A stretch of 15,959 nt of DNA from DASQTB01 sp035642095 (GCA_035642095.1 DASQTB010000071.1:1-15959); one strand, 5' to 3'; counted from the stretch's first letter, positions 1 to 7,209 are shown. The notes: generated from the sequence alone by a model not told the origin. Translations and numbers: made by a program.

Positions 1-250
1 TCTCGGTCATCCTGCCTTCTGAACCGGGCCGCGGGCGGCCACCAACGGGCTGTCGCCACAGGGCGATGAACGCGATAGCGTCGGGGTCCCGACGGGCGCC
101 CCGAATCTCGAACCATCCGCCCCTCGATGGTCCAATCGTTCGAGAGCGCGAAGAGATACGGCCCGAACCGGGTTCTTGGCGGATTAGGTCGGGAAGGGTT
201 CCCCTTGTCTTGCTGGCCGGATCAGCGCCCGGGGGTCCGGGAGCAGGCGC
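1..250. other. Left flank with no confident gene
   Basis: I see no supported gene here. Open frames exist on both strands, as expected at this GC content. A minus-strand frame, which is the surface protein's own frame read on past its stop codon, stays open to the window edge. It has a fairly protein-like stretch near the edge but no start codon with a ribosome binding site. A six-base inverted repeat, GTCGGG (80-85) and CCCGAC (88-93), could be a hairpin. No tRNA-like or IS-end structure was seen. Confidence 0.4.
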
Positions 251-251
251 T
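224..251 (-). terminator. Possible hairpin terminator after the surface-repeat gene
   Basis: AGCGCC at 224-229 pairs with GGCGCT at 246-251. The second arm overlaps the stop codon of the minus-strand surface protein gene by one base. The 16-nt interior contains further CCGG self-complementarity. No T-tract follows on the minus strand, so this would be a U-less, GC-rich terminator or simply an mRNA 3' end structure. Position is the main support. Confidence 0.3.
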
Positions 252-1633
252 CATCCGCCCGAGGACGACCCCTCGGCACCGCTTCCGGTCTCGGCTTCTC
301 CCGGTGGAGGTTCGACGACGTGAATCATGACCTTGGCACGGTCCGTACCACCGGCACCGTCCGAAACGGTGTAGGAGATGACGTCATCCCCGATGAACTG
401 TGGATTCGGTGTGTAGGTGAGCGAGCCGTTCGGGTTGATGTGGACCTCTCCATGATTGGCTGTCGCCTCATCGACGCTCAGAGGATCGTTGTCCACGTCC
501 TTGTCGTTGGGAAGGACCTCGAATAACAGCGAGTCTCCCGCCTGCACGTCTGCCTCGTCGTCAGCGGCCTCGGGATCGTCGTTCACGGGACGCACCTTGA
601 TCGCAACCTTGGCCACGGCGGAGCCGCCCTTGCCGTCGGACACCTGGTAGGAGAAGGTGTCCTCCCCGTTGAAATCTGCCGAGGGCTCATACGTCAGCCG
701 ACCGTCCTTCACTTCGACACGACCGTGAGCAGGCGCATCCGGTTTGATGCTGAGCTGGTCGCCGTCGACATCTCCGTCGTTCGTCAGAAGGTCCAGGACC
801 AGTGAGCCGTCCTCGTCGACGGACCTCTTGTCGTTCCCAGCACGGGGGGAATCATTTACCGGGGTTACCGCCACGGTGACCTCCGCCCGTGCGGATGTTT
901 CCCCATCCGAGACCCAATAGCTGAAACTGTCAGACCCATTGAAATCGGCCGGGGGCGTATAGGTGATCGTTCGATTGTTCGCCGAGGCGGTCCCGTGGGC
1001 CGGCTGGCTGGTCTGGAGCTTGACACCGCCGCCGAACCTCCCATCGTTTTCCAGCACGTTGATGGTGGTCGGCGTGTCCTCGACCACGCTCTTCTGGTCG
1101 CTGCGGACCACGAGGGGTGCGGCCGCCGCCACATCCCCGCCGGGCCCGCCAGAGCTGGGGCCGTCCGATGCTCCTCCATCGTCTTCCCCGCCGGTCGGTG
1201 ACGCTTCCTCTCCTCGGCCCGAGCCACCACGGTTGGACTCGGCACGGACGATCGAATCACTATCCGACCCTGCCCCCGTCAGGTCCATCAGGCCCTCCCA
1301 GGCCGACACCGCCGAGCCGACCACCAGGCGCTGCACGGGCTCTGCGGCCAGCGCCACGCTGGTGACGAACACCATCAGCGCCGCTGCGGCCGCGGCGCCC
1401 CCTCGGATCCCTCTGCGTCGGAGGCGCTGGAGCGGCGTGACGGTATGGGTTCGGAGTAGAGGACGGAGCTGGTGCCAGCTCTCATCGGGGTCGGGGGTCG
1501 GCGCCACCCCGAAGGCCCGAAGCCGGAGGTGGAGCGGAGCCAGGGCTGTCGGATCCGGACGGGGGAGGGGCGGGTGGAGAGGCGAGGACATCGTCCGCTT
1601 ACCGCCCCGGCGGCGCTGACTGGAGATGTTCAT
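251..1633 (-). CDS. Single-pass membrane protein with three cadherin/Ig-like repeats; putative sigma-factor antagonist
   Basis: The 460-residue product begins with a basic, proline-rich cytoplasmic segment of about 77 residues. A membrane helix follows (about 78-97, rich in Ala with LMVFV), then a Gly/Ser/Asp-rich stalk (about 121-170). Three tandem repeats of about 89 residues follow (roughly 173-262, 263-351, 352-440), each with the hallmarks NVLxNDG/LLTNDGD, PAHG, LTYxPxxxFxGxDxFSYxVSDG and PVND of Big_9/cadherin-like tandem-95 repeats. The C-terminus is Gly/Ser-rich with no sorting signal. The ATG overlaps the sigma factor stop as ATGA, implying translational coupling; a second in-frame ATG lies at 1591. 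Anti-sigma genes usually sit here, and this topology (cytoplasmic N-terminus, helix, extracellular sensor) is compatible. However, the N-terminus contains no Cys, so it is not a classical zinc anti-sigma domain. Surface architecture is clear; the anti-sigma role is inference. Confidence 0.8.
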   Translation of the reverse strand: MNISSQRRRGGKRTMSSPLHPPLPRPDPTALAPLHLRLRAFGVAPTPDPDESWHQLRPLLRTHTVTPLQRLRRRGIRGGAAAAAALMVFVTSVALAAEPVQRLVVGSAVSAWEGLMDLTGAGSDSDSIVRAESNRGGSGRGEEASPTGGEDDGGASDGPSSGGPGGDVAAAAPLVVRSDQKSVVEDTPTTINVLENDGRFGGGVKLQTSQPAHGTASANNRTITYTPPADFNGSDSFSYWVSDGETSARAEVTVAVTPVNDSPRAGNDKRSVDEDGSLVLDLLTNDGDVDGDQLSIKPDAPAHGRVEVKDGRLTYEPSADFNGEDTFSYQVSDGKGGSAVAKVAIKVRPVNDDPEAADDEADVQAGDSLLFEVLPNDKDVDNDPLSVDEATANHGEVHINPNGSLTYTPNPQFIGDDVISYTVSDGAGGTDRAKVMIHVVEPPPGEAETGSGAEGSSSGG

Positions 1634-2286
1634 CCGGTCGTGAGGATCGTCGAGAGGCTCTGTAGCGCTCGCCAGCGCTGGGCCTTCACCGCCCCCACGC
1701 TTTTCTGGAGAAGGACGGCGATCTCGGGATGGCTGAGTCCCAGAAGGTACCGGAGCTCGAGGACCCGTCTCTGACCCGCGGGGAGCCGCTCCATGCCCAT
1801 GGCCAGCATGATCCTGTCATCGTGTTCCATTTCCGTGGGGGAGTCCGGAAGCTCGGAACGCGGCTCAACCCTTCGCCGAGCCCTACGCTCGTCGGCCACG
1901 ATGTGTCGGGCGATCCCGTACAGCCACGACACGAAGGGCCGGCCCGTGTCGCGGTATCTGACGATCCCACTCCATGCTCGGACGAACGTTTCGGCGACGA
2001 TGTCCTCTGCCTGTTGGGGAAGATAGAACCGGGCCAGGTTGTAGATGGGTCGGTAGTACAGACGGTACAGGTGACCGAACGCATCGCGGTCGTTCCGCTG
2101 AGCCGCGGCGACCAGACGGGCCACTTCCCGGGGATCGGGCTTGGCGGCGGAGGTCTTCCGGCTGCGAAGAGGGACCGCCGACCCGCGAGAGGATTCCGAT
2201 CCGGCCCTGTACTCCTTCGTCTGACGGTGTGGGGTATAGGTCTCGACCGGCCCCGTCTGTCCGTCCGCGTGCATGATGCCGTTCAC
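1630..2286 (-). CDS. ECF-type RNA polymerase sigma factor (sigma-70 family)
   Basis: The 218-residue protein has the two-domain build of ECF sigma factors. A region-2 domain (about 55-140) contains the AEDIVAETFVRAW and FVSWLYGIARHIVADERRRxRR-like segments used for core and -10 binding. A linker follows, then a region-4 helix-turn-helix (about 166-212) with LPAGQRRVLELRYLLGLSHPEIA and a recognition helix around VGAVKAQRWRALQSL. The first 50 residues are poorly conserved in character. The start is GTG at 2286 or ATG at 2274 (residue 5); a GGAGG lies one base from the GTG and 13 bases before the ATG, so the ATG is plausible. It ends in an ATGA overlap with the membrane surface protein gene, the usual arrangement for an ECF sigma factor and its regulator. 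The exact ECF group and target promoters cannot be read from sequence alone. Confidence 0.9.
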   Translation of the reverse strand: MNGIMHADGQTGPVETYTPHRQTKEYRAGSESSRGSAVPLRSRKTSAAKPDPREVARLVAAAQRNDRDAFGHLYRLYYRPIYNLARFYLPQQAEDIVAETFVRAWSGIVRYRDTGRPFVSWLYGIARHIVADERRARRRVEPRSELPDSPTEMEHDDRIMLAMGMERLPAGQRRVLELRYLLGLSHPEIAVLLQKSVGAVKAQRWRALQSLSTILTTG

Positions 2287-2309
2287 GCCTCCGTCATGGA
2301 CAGGCGTGA

Positions 2310-2329
2310 GGAGACCCCTGTGGGTCTCC
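2310..2329 (-). promoter_or_regulatory. Perfect 8-bp hairpin in the sigma-factor 5' leader
   Basis: GGAGACCC (2310-2317) and GGGTCTCC (2322-2329) are perfect inverted repeats around a 4-nt loop. The structure lies about 24-43 bases upstream of the minus-strand sigma factor start, inside its predicted leader. It could act on mRNA stability or translation, or be a protein binding site; which one is not shown. Confidence 0.4.
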
Positions 2330-2360
2330 CTGACCCGTCCGCTTCGGTCGATTTCCCCGG

Positions 2361-2389
2361 AGTTAACCGGGTCTTTGGCTCCAGGTCAA
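2361..2389 (-). promoter_or_regulatory. Candidate promoter for the sigma factor operon
   Basis: On the minus strand TTGACC (2389-2384) is followed, after a 17-bp spacer, by TTAACT (2366-2361). The -35 matches the housekeeping consensus well and the spacing is ideal, but the -10 match is weak. It would give a leader of about 70 nt carrying the 2310-2329 hairpin. It overlaps one copy of the direct repeat described separately. Confidence 0.35.
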
Positions 2390-2409
2390 ATCGGGTCCTT
2401 GGGACCAGG
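2368..2409. repeat. Tandem imperfect 18-bp direct repeat, 24-bp period
   Basis: CGGGTCTTTGGCTCCAGG (2368-2385) and CGGGTCCTTGGGACCAGG (2392-2409) match at 15 of 18 positions and start 24 bp apart, a little over two helical turns. They flank and overlap the candidate -35/-10 of the divergent sigma factor promoter, as a pair of operator sites would. The second copy contains the dyad GGTCC-TTG-GGACC. Confidence 0.5.
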
Positions 2410-2443
2410 CTCGTTCGGAGCCCCCCGCAGTGCGATCGATCGC
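2394..2443. promoter_or_regulatory. Cluster of short dyads in the divergent intergenic region
   Basis: Three perfect dyads follow one another: GGTCC/GGACC (2394-2398 and 2402-2406), GGCTC/GAGCC (2408-2412 and 2418-2422), and the 12-bp palindrome GCGATCGATCGC (2432-2443). They lie between the divergent sigma factor and acylphosphatase promoters. Individually they are short for this GC content, but the clustering suggests regulator binding. Confidence 0.35.
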
Positions 2444-2483
2444 CCCGACCGGAGCAAACTGGGGCAGCCCCGAGGCGCTCCTG

Positions 2484-2489
2484 TAGGGT
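2484..2489 (+). promoter_or_regulatory. -10 element for the acylphosphatase gene (leaderless)
   Basis: TAGGGT, a TANNNT -10 hexamer, lies 8 nt before the GTG at 2498, placing the transcription start at or next to the start codon. No clear -35 is seen and there is no Shine-Dalgarno sequence. Confidence 0.4.
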
Positions 2490-2497
2490 TGCGACCA

Positions 2498-2776
2498 GTG
2501 GAGCGCCGGCACGTCTACCTGGGCGGGGACGTCCAGGGTGTGTTCTTTCGGGCGGAGACGCGCCGGCGCGCCCGCGAACTCAGCCTGACCGGCTGGGTGC
2601 GGAACCTCCCGGACGGGCGTGTTGAAGCGGTGTTCGAGGGCTCGGACGATGCGGTCGAAACCATGGTCGAGTGGTGTCGACAGGGTCCTCGCGGCGCGCG
2701 AGTGAGCGAGGTCGAGTCGGCCGAGGAGGAGCCGGAGGGTCTGGACGCCTTCGAGGTCCGCCGGACCCCTCGGTGA
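2498..2776 (+). CDS. acyP: Acylphosphatase
   Basis: The 92-residue product is the normal single-domain length for acylphosphatase, which hydrolyses carboxyl-phosphate bonds such as acetyl- or 1,3-bisphosphoglycerate-type acyl phosphates in the cytoplasm. The first signature GxVQGVxFR appears as GDVQGVFFR with catalytic Arg18. The second signature contains GWVRNLPDGRVEAVFEG with catalytic Asn36. The frame is open further upstream, but that part is low-complexity; the GTG at 2498 is chosen because the family fold begins about four residues later and a -10 hexamer precedes it. The gene directly precedes smc, a common actinobacterial neighbour pair. No missing residues. Confidence 0.93.
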   Translation: MERRHVYLGGDVQGVFFRAETRRRARELSLTGWVRNLPDGRVEAVFEGSDDAVETMVEWCRQGPRGARVSEVESAEEEPEGLDAFEVRRTPR

Positions 2777-2835
2777 ACCTCATTCCGTCTCCGCGACGGC
2801 GCAGTCAAACCGGGGACGGGCCCGGAATGCGCTGG

Positions 2836-2841
2836 TAGCAT
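2836..2841 (+). promoter_or_regulatory. -10 element for smc (leaderless)
   Basis: TAGCAT lies 8 nt before the smc ATG in the 73-bp gap after the acylphosphatase stop. The start codon has no Shine-Dalgarno sequence, so a leaderless smc transcript is predicted. No convincing -35 is visible. Confidence 0.45.
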
Positions 2842-2849
2842 CCGGCCAG

Positions 2850-5800
2850 ATGTTCCTCCGGTCGCTCGCCATCCGCGGGTTCAAGTCGTTCGCGGAGAAG
2901 ACCGTCCTCGAGTTCGCCCCCGGCACCAGCGTGATCGTGGGGCCGAACGGCTCGGGCAAGTCGAACCTGGCCGACGCCATCGCCTGGGTCCTCGGGGAAC
3001 AGGGCCCACGGGCCCTCCGTGGGTCCCAGATGGCCGATGTGATCTTCGCCGGCTCGCCGGCCCGCCCCGCTCTGGGCATGGCCGAGGTGACCCTGGTGAT
3101 CGACAACGAGGCCGGGCTGATCCCCGTGCCCGACGCGGAGATCGAGGTCGGCCGGGTCGTGTACCGGTCGGGCGAATCCCAGTACCTGGTCGGAGGGAAG
3201 CCGGCGCGGCTGATGGACATCCAGGAGCTCCTGTCGGACACGGGGATCGGCCGGGCCCTGCATACGGTTGTGGGGCAGGGACAGCTGGAGGACGTCCTGG
3301 TGGCCCGGCCGGAGGAACGACGGCAGTTCATCGAGGAGGCCGCGGGCATCGCCAAGCACCGCCGGCGCAAGGAACGCGCTCAGCGCAAGCTCCAGTCGCT
3401 CGATCAGGACCTCCTCCGCCTCCAGGACGTCATGGCCGAGCTGAAGCGGCAGCTCCGCCCGCTCAAGCAGCAGGCCGAGGCCGCGGGGAAGTACGAGGCG
3501 CTGGGGTCCGAAGCGGCCGAGCTGGCCTGGCGCCTCGCCGCGGCCAGGCTCCGTGCGCTCACCGCCGAGCGTGATTCCGGGATGCCGGCGTGGGAGGAGG
3601 GGCGGCGGCGCCGGGCCCAGGCCGAGGCCAGGCTGGGGGAGCTCGATACGGAGATCGCCTCGCTGACCGAGCGACTGGCCGATGCCGAGGGCCGCCTGGC
3701 GGAAGCGGAGGCCGAAGAGGAAGCCGCGGCGCAGGCCAGGCTCGACGCCGAGGCCTCCCTCCGGGAGGCCGTTCGGGCCGAGGGGGAGGCCCGGGCCCGG
3801 CTGGCCGAGGAGGCGGGCCGGTCCGGACGGCTGTTCATGTTGGAGGAGGAGGCCGGGCGAGCGGAGGCAGAGCTCGGGAAGCTCACCGAGTCGCTGCGGT
3901 CGAAGGAGGCCGAGCTCGGCGACGCGGAGCGGGCCTATGAGGAAGCCGAACGGTCCCGCAGAGCGGCCGAGGAGGCCCGTCGGGACGCCCGCGACCGGGT
4001 CTCGGCTCGCCGGGCGGAGCTGCGGACGCTCCGCCGGTCCCTGGACCTGTCCCGGACAGAGCGCGACCGGCTGATGACCTCACTGGATGAGGTTCGGACC
4101 AGGGAGAAGGCCACCCGCACCGAGCGGGATGCCCTGGAGGAGGAGATCGAGCGGCTGGACGCCCGGTCGACGCCGGCGTCGGACCGCCTGGCTCGTCTCC
4201 AGCGAGAACAGGACCGGCTGACCGCCGAAGCCCATGAGCTGGAGCGGCGGGAGCGGGGCCTGGAGGCCCGCCGGCACGGGCTGCAGGCCAGGCGGGCCGC
4301 CCTGTTCGAGACGCCGGGGCGGAGGTTCCTCTCCCGGCGCGGGGGACGAGCCCTGGGACTCCTGTCCGAGCTCGTCCGGATCGACCCGGGCTTCGACCGG
4401 GCCGTGGCTGCGGCGCTGGGCGCCCTGGCCGACGCGGTGGTGTACGTGGATCACGGCGCGGCGGTGGAAGACGCGCCCGAAGCGGGAGGAGCCACGATGG
4501 CCGTGGCCGACGAGCATCGCGGCCGCGGCTTCGTCATCCCCGGGGAGCGGACGCTGCTTTCCGTGGTGCACGCCGACCCCAAGGCCAGTCCCGCGGTGGC
4601 CGCTGCCCTCCGCCACGTCTACCTGGCCACCGATCGGGAGGATGCCCTGGCCCGCCACCGGCGCAATCCGGGAGCGTCATTCGTCACCCCCGACGGCGTG
4701 CTGGTCGGGCCGGCGGTGGTTCGCACCGCGCCGGCCCCGAGCGAGGAGGAGCTGACCGTCCGCCGTCAGGAGGTCACGGTCGACCGTGACCTGACCAGGG
4801 TGAACCGGGAGCTGACCGGGAAGCGCCAGGCCCTGGCCAAGCTGCATGCCGAGCGGGCCAGCGTGGAAGAGCTCCTACGCCGTACGGACGCCCTCATCAC
4901 CGCGGCCGCCGATCGGATGGCCAGGCTGGACGGCGACCTGGCCGCCCTCCGCCGGGAGGGGGAGATCCTGGAGCACCGACTGGCCGGTGTCGAGGAGGAC
5001 CTCGGATCGGCCACCGCGGCGCTCGGGGACCCCGAGGTGTCGGTCGAGGCCGACGCGGAAGCGGAGGCCGATTTGCCGGCCGCCGAGCCCCCCATCGCCC
5101 TCCGGGTGGAGGTGGAGGCGCTGCAGAGGGAGCGTCGGCGAACGGAGAGCCTCCTCTCGGCCCACCGGGACGAGGCCCGCCGCCTCCGGGACCATGACCC
5201 CGCCTCGCTGGCCACGGTGCTGGAGCGGGCCTCCATCGTTCGGGTGGAGGCCGAGGCCGCCCTCCACCGGTCGGAGCAGCGTGCGGAATCGGCATCGACG
5301 GCCCGCGATGAGGCGTCGATGGCGGTGGCCGCGATCCGGACGTCCGAGGCGGAGGCGAACCGAGCCTGGCGCGAGGCTTCCGCCCTGCTCCAAAGCCTGC
5401 GCGACGAGTACGAGGAGCAGGAACAGTCCCGGCGGGACGTCGATCGAAGGATCGCCGAGGCGGAGCGGGTTCTCCACGAAGGGCATGGCAGGGACCCGGC
5501 CGAGGCCCTTTCCGCTCTCACCGAGGAGGACACGATCGAGGGCATCCAGCGACGTTCCGATCTGGTCGCCCGGCGGATGGCCCTTCTCGGCCGGGTGAAC
5601 CTGGTCGCTGCAGACGAATATCAGCAGCTCCAGGAACGACACGACTTCATGCAGCGGGAGATCGACGACGTGAAGGCGGCCCGGCGCGATCTGCAGCGGG
5701 TGGTCCGAGACGTGGACACGAAGGTAGAGGAGATCTTCGCCGCGGCATTCACGGACGTGGCCGGAGAATTCGAGGCCCTGTTCGGCCAGCTCTTCCCGGG

Positions 5801-6221
5801 TGGAGAGGGAAAGCTGACGCTCCAGGACCCCGCCGACCTGCTGGGCACGGGGATCGAGATCGAGGCCCGGCCCGGCCGGAAGCGGGTGAAGCGGCTGTCA
5901 CTGCTCTCGGGGGGCGAGCGGGCGCTCACGGCCCTCGGGTTCCTGTTCGCGATCTTCCGGGCCCGGCCCTCGCCCTTCTACCTGCTCGACGAGGTCGAGG
6001 CGGCCCTCGACGACGTGAACCTGCACCGGTTCCTCGAGCTGATCCGGGGCTTCGCCGGAACCTCGCAGGTCATCCTGGTCTCGCACCAGAAGCGCACCAT
6101 GGAGGCCGGGGACGTCCTCTACGGGGTGTCCATGGATCGGGATGGTGCCTCCCGGGTCGTGGCCCAGCGGGTCTCGGAGGCCATGCCCGAGGCCGCCCGA
6201 CCGCAGACGGCTCGGGTATAA
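2850..6221 (+). CDS. smc: Chromosome segregation/condensation ATPase Smc
   Basis: The 1123-residue protein has the complete SMC plan: an N-terminal ATPase half with Walker A GPNGSGKSN (31-39), a long Glu/Arg/Ala-rich coiled coil (about 165-485), a hinge (about 495-630), the returning coiled coil (about 635-960), and a C-terminal ATPase half with ABC signature LSGGE (1019-1023) and Walker B FYLLDE (1043-1048, Asp1047 and catalytic Glu1048). SMC dimers with ScpA/ScpB entrap and extrude DNA to compact and separate sister chromosomes; ScpA/B are not in this window. It is slightly shorter than Bacillus Smc. The hinge is recognisable but its usual terminal Gly-Gly is replaced by VVRT. It is followed 7 nt later by ftsY. 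Start at ATG 2850 with residues MFLRSLAIRGFKSF is canonical. Confidence 0.98.
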   Translation: MFLRSLAIRGFKSFAEKTVLEFAPGTSVIVGPNGSGKSNLADAIAWVLGEQGPRALRGSQMADVIFAGSPARPALGMAEVTLVIDNEAGLIPVPDAEIEVGRVVYRSGESQYLVGGKPARLMDIQELLSDTGIGRALHTVVGQGQLEDVLVARPEERRQFIEEAAGIAKHRRRKERAQRKLQSLDQDLLRLQDVMAELKRQLRPLKQQAEAAGKYEALGSEAAELAWRLAAARLRALTAERDSGMPAWEEGRRRRAQAEARLGELDTEIASLTERLADAEGRLAEAEAEEEAAAQARLDAEASLREAVRAEGEARARLAEEAGRSGRLFMLEEEAGRAEAELGKLTESLRSKEAELGDAERAYEEAERSRRAAEEARRDARDRVSARRAELRTLRRSLDLSRTERDRLMTSLDEVRTREKATRTERDALEEEIERLDARSTPASDRLARLQREQDRLTAEAHELERRERGLEARRHGLQARRAALFETPGRRFLSRRGGRALGLLSELVRIDPGFDRAVAAALGALADAVVYVDHGAAVEDAPEAGGATMAVADEHRGRGFVIPGERTLLSVVHADPKASPAVAAALRHVYLATDREDALARHRRNPGASFVTPDGVLVGPAVVRTAPAPSEEELTVRRQEVTVDRDLTRVNRELTGKRQALAKLHAERASVEELLRRTDALITAAADRMARLDGDLAALRREGEILEHRLAGVEEDLGSATAALGDPEVSVEADAEAEADLPAAEPPIALRVEVEALQRERRRTESLLSAHRDEARRLRDHDPASLATVLERASIVRVEAEAALHRSEQRAESASTARDEASMAVAAIRTSEAEANRAWREASALLQSLRDEYEEQEQSRRDVDRRIAEAERVLHEGHGRDPAEALSALTEEDTIEGIQRRSDLVARRMALLGRVNLVAADEYQQLQERHDFMQREIDDVKAARRDLQRVVRDVDTKVEEIFAAAFTDVAGEFEALFGQLFPGGEGKLTLQDPADLLGTGIEIEARPGRKRVKRLSLLSGGERALTALGFLFAIFRARPSPFYLLDEVEAALDDVNLHRFLELIRGFAGTSQVILVSHQKRTMEAGDVLYGVSMDRDGASRVVAQRVSEAMPEAARPQTARV

Positions 6222-6222
6222 C
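6217..6222 (+). promoter_or_regulatory. -10 element for ftsY (leaderless), overlapping the smc stop
   Basis: TATAAC, nearly the full TATAAT consensus, contains the smc TAA stop codon and lies 6 nt before the ftsY GTG at 6229. A near-consensus AT-rich hexamer in such GC-rich DNA, at leaderless spacing, argues for an internal promoter. No clear -35 is seen. Confidence 0.5.
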
Positions 6223-6228
6223 GTCGCC

Positions 6229-7206
6229 GTGACGCCGACCGGGATCGGCCTCGAGTTGCTGTTCGTCGCCGCCCTGCTGGTGATCCTGGTGGGGGCCTTC
6301 CTGGTCGGGCGGCGGATGCGGGCGCCGGGTGAGCCCAAGCCGGCCCGGCGCCGAACCGTCCTTCGCGATCGGGTGGCTCGGCTGGCGGCCAGGGACCGTC
6401 CCACCGAGGGGGACTGGGCGGCGTTGGAAGAGGGACTGGTGGCGGCCGATGCCGGCCGAACCGCGGCCCGCCGGGTGGTGGGCCGAGTGAGGGAGCGGTA
6501 TCAGTCGGGCCAGGACCCCGAACGCCTGCTGATCGACGAGATCGCTGCCGCGTTCGGAGGCGATCCCGCCTTCGCGCTGCCCGCCGACCGCCTCGGTGTG
6601 GTGATGGTCGTCGGGATCAACGGCACCGGCAAGACCACGACGATCGGGAAGCTGGCTCGACGGCTCGCCACCGAGGGACGAACGGTCGCCGTGGCCAACA
6701 GCGACACGTTCCGGGCGGCCGCCGGCGAGCAGGTCGAGGTGTGGGCCCGCCGCGCCGGGGCGGAGGTCGTGGCCGCCCAGGAGCGGGGAGGAGACCCAGG
6801 CGCGGTGGCCTTCGATGCGGTCCAGGCGGCCCGGGCCCGGAACCGGGATGTGGTCATCGTCGACACCGCCGGCCGGCTGCACTCCAAACGGCCGCTCATG
6901 GATGAGCTGGCCAAGGTGCGGCGCGTGCTGGAGAAGGCGTCCGGCCGATCCCCCGACGACGTCCTCCTAGTCCTCGACGCCACCTCCGGGCAGAACGGCA
7001 TCGCTCAGGCCAAGGCGTTCACCGAGTCGGCGGGGGTGACCGGCATCGTCCTGACCAAGATGGACGGCACGGCCCGGGGCGGCATCGTCCTGGCGGTCCG
7101 GGAGGAGCTGGGCACGCCGGTCAAGTTCGTGGGAACGGGCGAGAAGCTGGAGGACCTCCAGCCCTTCGACGCCCAGGCCTACGCCACATCCCTCGTCCGA
7201 GGCTGA
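6229..7206 (+). CDS. ftsY: Signal recognition particle receptor FtsY
   Basis: The 325-residue product is the SRP receptor GTPase that docks Ffh-bound ribosomes at the membrane. It begins with a hydrophobic helix (about 8-27, LELLFVAALLVILVGAFLVG) in place of the long acidic A domain of E. coli, so it is probably membrane-anchored. After a short basic linker comes the N domain and then the G domain: P-loop GINGTGKTT (129-137), DTAGR (212-216), TKMDG (276-280) and the closing GTGEKLEDLQPF (from 302). The frame is open into the 3' end of smc, but GTG 6229 is chosen because it leads straight into the membrane helix and is preceded by TATAAC. Ffh, its partner, is encoded immediately downstream. 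Confidence 0.96.
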   Translation: MTPTGIGLELLFVAALLVILVGAFLVGRRMRAPGEPKPARRRTVLRDRVARLAARDRPTEGDWAALEEGLVAADAGRTAARRVVGRVRERYQSGQDPERLLIDEIAAAFGGDPAFALPADRLGVVMVVGINGTGKTTTIGKLARRLATEGRTVAVANSDTFRAAAGEQVEVWARRAGAEVVAAQERGGDPGAVAFDAVQAARARNRDVVIVDTAGRLHSKRPLMDELAKVRRVLEKASGRSPDDVLLVLDATSGQNGIAQAKAFTESAGVTGIVLTKMDGTARGGIVLAVREELGTPVKFVGTGEKLEDLQPFDAQAYATSLVRG

Positions 7207-7209
7207 CCG

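Noticed and set aside
963..1619. Long plus-strand open frame opposite the surface-repeat gene
   Set aside because: Low-complexity Arg/Pro/Ser product antisense to a gene with recognisable repeats; a shadow of high GC content.
2273..2497. Extended N-terminus for acylphosphatase
   Set aside because: The added 75 residues are low-complexity, cross the divergent regulatory region, and the family fold starts after GTG 2498.
1729..2625. 298-codon plus-strand frame opposite the sigma factor gene, running into acylphosphatase
   Set aside because: No recognisable domain, antisense to a clear sigma factor, and it overlaps acylphosphatase in another frame.
6142..6228. Earlier ftsY start inside smc
   Set aside because: Adds 29 Arg/Pro-rich residues that are antisense-like smc reading; TATAAC and the membrane helix favour GTG 6229.
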